DNA of 24,332 nucleotides from Gammaproteobacteria bacterium UBA3067 (GTDB taxonomy: Bacteria > Pseudomonadota > Gammaproteobacteria > Pseudomonadales > UBA3067). Made by a program: the position numbers and the translations under genes. Positions 22,447 through 24,332 of this stretch are shown piece by piece. The DNA lies in assembly GCA_002366835.1 (NCBI GenBank), contig DFBZ01000127.1, positions 1 to 24,332 of the forward strand, given 5' to 3'. Below the pieces are notes generated by a model. The model searched no databases and had not been told where the DNA came from. It saw nothing but the letters and a program-made list of their open reading frames with translations. Positions within the stretch are counted from its first letter, which is position 1; every line of letters starts with the position of its first letter.

Positions 22447-22519
22447 CTCTAACTTGTTATTAAGCAAAATCAATTCCTGTTAACTTTTACATATACACGG
22501 ACTATAATTCCCGTTAATT
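22447..22519 (-). other. attI-like stretch at the head of the cassette array
   Basis: On the minus strand the element ends AATAACAA-GTTAGAG, very like the AAACAAA-GTTAGG end of attI1, and the first cassette gene follows 23 bp on. Upstream lie two direct repeats of TTAAC[AG]GGAATT (22472-22483 and 22506-22517, one mismatch, 34 bp apart), as attI sites carry direct integrase-binding repeats. The long palindromic arms of attC are missing. A degenerate attC is the alternative. Confidence 0.4.
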
Positions 22520-23033
22520 TTACAAGCAAGAGCAAACTAGGAACGACTAGCAGGCATGGATGCCTAGATTCAACAACACCCTAGTCCCCAAACCAAACCT
22601 TCAAAAACCAACCTTCCTCCCAAATTAATTATGCCACTCATGGAAGCCCTGCCCACCGTCATAATAAACAAACCATAATAATCCGTAAGCTTTTGATAGC
22701 TGATGAGGATACTCCTTGCCTTGTTAATTTGCCCTAAGGTTTCTTAGGGCCTGTCCAATTTTGAAGCCATAATAGACTGAATTTCCCATGAACCCACCTG
22801 CGGAAACAAACCAAAGGTCTTTAATACCCTTTTGGCGAACCTCTTTTCGAGCGCGCCCTCGCTCTTTCGCTAGAAGACTCTAAAGCGACAAGCCCCAACA
22901 ATTCCCGCGCTTAGCGCATCTCTTCAAGCGCTAAACACTGGGCCGACCCCTTCCCGCTTTACGCTATGCCTGCCCCTAGCAATCACGTATCATTAGCCGT
23001 TTTCACCACCACTTTGAGCAACACTCCGCACCC
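22454..23033. other. gene-free interval before argS, rich in short hairpins; no integrase
   Basis: No frame of protein character was found on either strand, in particular nothing like a tyrosine recombinase. It holds palindromes AGGCAT-GG-ATGCCT (22552-22565), GAGCG/CGCTC (22849-22864) and TTAGCGC/GCGCTAA (22911-22934), and a stray TTGCCTTGTTAATTT resembling the R''-L'' half of an attC at 22716-22730. The argS promoter must lie in the last part, but I see no convincing -10/-35 pair. Confidence 0.5.
22731..22750. terminator. perfect hairpin GCCCTAAG-GTTT-CTTAGGGC
   Basis: An 8-bp perfect stem with a 4-base loop, lying directly beside the attC-half-like sequence. The plus-strand tail is CTGTCCAATTTT and the minus-strand tail AAATTAAC, so it is a poor terminator by T-run but a very stable structure. 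Confidence 0.35.
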
Positions 23034-24332
23034 ATGAAAGAGCAATTACAGCAAGTTATCGAAAGCGCTATTACCACATTGAAAACCCAAGGGGTTCTCG
23101 CTGAAGACACCCAGGCAAATATCCGCCTGGATTACACTAAGGATAAAAGCCACGGTGATCTGGCCTGTAACATCGCCTTGATGTTGGCCAAGGCGGCAGG
23201 TAAAAAACCCCGTGATTTGGCGCAACAAATTGTCGATGCCCTGCCGGAGCATGAAGCCATTAACAAGGTGGAAATTGCTGGCCCCGGCTTTTTGAATTTC
23301 TTCCTCAGTGATGAAAACCAATACGAAGTGGTCGGCACTGTGCTGGAAAAAGCCGAGCAATATGGCCGTTGCAAGGCGGGTAATAATGAAAAGGTATTGG
23401 TGGAGTTTGTTTCTGCCAACCCCACCGGGCCATTGCATGTTGGCCATGGCCGTGGCGCTGCATACGGGGCGGCGCTGTCTGACTTGCTGGAGGCTGCCGG
23501 TTTTGATGTGCATCGGGAGTATTACGTTAATGATGCTGGGCGACAAATGAATATCCTCGCCACCAGCGTTTGGCTGCGCTATTTAGCACTTTGCGGTGAG
23601 GAATTTTGTTTCCCCCGCAATGGCTACCAGGGTGATTACATTATTGATATTGCCCGCTCGTTGCACGAGGCCCACGGCGATGCACTGCTTGTGGATCAAA
23701 AAGCCCTTTATTTGAATGTCGCAGCCGATGAAGACGACGAAGGCAAGGGAGACAAAGAAGCCCACATTGACGGCCTGATCAATAATGCCCAAGAGCTGCT
23801 GGGTGACAAATACACCCTGGTTTTTGATTCCGGTTTAAATTCGATTTTGGACGATATTCGTGAGGACCTTGGGGAGTTCGGCGCTCACTACCAGAAATGG
23901 TTCTCTGAAAAATCACTGATGGATAATCACCGCATTGACGAGGCCATTCAGCGCCTACAAGATGGCGGTTTTATCTTTGAAGAAAATGGTGCGCTTTGGT
24001 TTCGCTCCACCGCATTTGGTGATGATAAAGATCGCGTCGTCAAACGTGATAACGGGCAAACCACTTATTTTGCCTCTGATATTGCCTACCATATGGAAAA
24101 ACTCGACCGTGGTTTTGATCGCCTGATTAATATTTGGGGTGCTGACCACCACGGCTACATGGCCCGCGTGAAGGCCGCCATGCAAGCTTTGGGTCTTCCA
24201 CCTGAAAAGCTCGATATTCAGCTGGTGCAATTTGCCATTCTCTACCGTGGTGCTGAGCGCGTACAAATGTCCACCCGTTCAGGCTCGTATGTCACCTCGA
24301 GGGAGCTTCGCGAAGAAGTGGGCAACGACGCG
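23034..24332 (+). CDS. argS: arginyl-tRNA synthetase (partial, runs off the window)
   Basis: The class I synthetase that charges tRNA-Arg; the first 433 codons are present and open to the window edge. The N-terminal Add-1 domain (residues 1-90, with KSHGDLACNIALMLAK and GPGFLNF) is followed by VEFVSANPTGPLHVGHGRGAAYG, whose HVGH (135-138) is the HIGH signature. EYYVNDAGRQM, WGADHHGYMARVKAAM and QMSTRSGSYVT follow, the last standing at the KMSKS position in the form usual for this enzyme type. The C-terminal anticodon-binding domain lies outside. The ATG has only a weak purine stretch upstream. It is the first core gene after the cassette array. Confidence 0.97.
   Translation, partial: MKEQLQQVIESAITTLKTQGVLAEDTQANIRLDYTKDKSHGDLACNIALMLAKAAGKKPRDLAQQIVDALPEHEAINKVEIAGPGFLNFFLSDENQYEVVGTVLEKAEQYGRCKAGNNEKVLVEFVSANPTGPLHVGHGRGAAYGAALSDLLEAAGFDVHREYYVNDAGRQMNILATSVWLRYLALCGEEFCFPRNGYQGDYIIDIARSLHEAHGDALLVDQKALYLNVAADEDDEGKGDKEAHIDGLINNAQELLGDKYTLVFDSGLNSILDDIREDLGEFGAHYQKWFSEKSLMDNHRIDEAIQRLQDGGFIFEENGALWFRSTAFGDDKDRVVKRDNGQTTYFASDIAYHMEKLDRGFDRLINIWGADHHGYMARVKAAMQALGLPPEKLDIQLVQFAILYRGAERVQMSTRSGSYVTSRELREEVGNDA

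Larger units (their letters stand above)
18431..22453 (-). mobile_element. integron gene-cassette array without integrase in the window (CALIN-like)
   Basis: Six consecutive minus-strand genes are separated by short intervals that each contain an attC-like element. Four carry the hallmark TAACAA R'' box at or just after the gene (attC1 to attC4 below), complementary inner arms and a GTTRRRY-type R' box 50-90 bp on; two are degenerate. The stop codons of two genes lie inside the R'' box, as in compact cassettes. Genes have little relation to each other, are AT-rich compared with the flanking core genes and lack own clear promoters. Gene direction puts the expected attI/intI side at high coordinates, where an attI-like stretch but no integrase is found before argS. 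Confidence 0.8.

Noticed and set aside
22454..23033. Integrase pseudogene upstream of the cassette array
   Set aside because: I looked for a divergent tyrosine-recombinase frame on the plus strand; frames are short and stop often, with no recognisable motif.
23046..23546. 166-codon minus-strand open frame across argS
   Set aside because: It is the antisense shadow of the argS coding sequence, which is clearly the real gene.

Overview
The window looks like chromosome of a free-living, probably marine, gammaproteobacterium. Support for this is ZapE, a cobU-cobT-cobC-cobS block, a cyanide-insensitive-type bd quinol oxidase, a bacterial ArgS and a CCA-encoding tRNA. The genus cannot be named from sequence alone; a Cellvibrionales/Spongiibacter-like origin is only a guess.

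Bases 1-9000 are housekeeping. zapE, an alpha/beta hydrolase and a protein-kinase fold gene lie on the minus strand. A panE-like reductase and the cobalamin nucleotide-loop genes cobU, cobT, cobC and cobS lie on the plus strand, followed by a CAT-anticodon tRNA (probably tRNA-Ile2) and a secreted glycerophosphodiester phosphodiesterase. The kinase-fold protein has lost the catalytic-loop Asp, Lys and Asn and is probably a pseudokinase. Bases 9000-15400 carry a Phd/YefM-RelE-type toxin-antitoxin pair with two palindromes over its promoter, an epoxide-hydrolase-like enzyme, metY with a terminator and several upstream palindromes, and a two-gene CydAB (CIO-type) oxidase.

Bases 15400-18430 are a graveyard: a DUF1348 gene, an internally deleted AlkD-like DNA alkylation repair remnant, the last ~80 codons of a type I restriction hsdR, an intact RhuM-Fic/Doc protein, and two tandem copies (unit ~303 bp) of the 3' end of hsdS. 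The order hsdS - rhuM/fic - hsdR on one strand indicates a decayed type I restriction-modification locus whose only intact survivor is the Fic protein.

Bases 18430-22520 are the most notable part: an integron gene-cassette array with no integrase in the window (a CALIN-type cluster, or the end of an integron whose integrase is lost). Six minus-strand genes are each followed by an attC-like site: R''-box TAACAA at or just after the stop codon, imperfect inverted-repeat arms, and an R'-box of the GTTRRRY kind. The cassettes encode an unknown membrane-anchored protein, a SIR2-like protein (TTG start), an unknown protein with a noncanonical or broken 5' end, a 92-residue protein resembling the N-terminus of defence-type reverse transcriptases, a VOC-family protein and a GFA-family zinc protein. 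An attI-like element with two 12-bp direct repeats precedes the first cassette. argS, running off the right edge, follows after a gene-free, hairpin-rich 580 bp.
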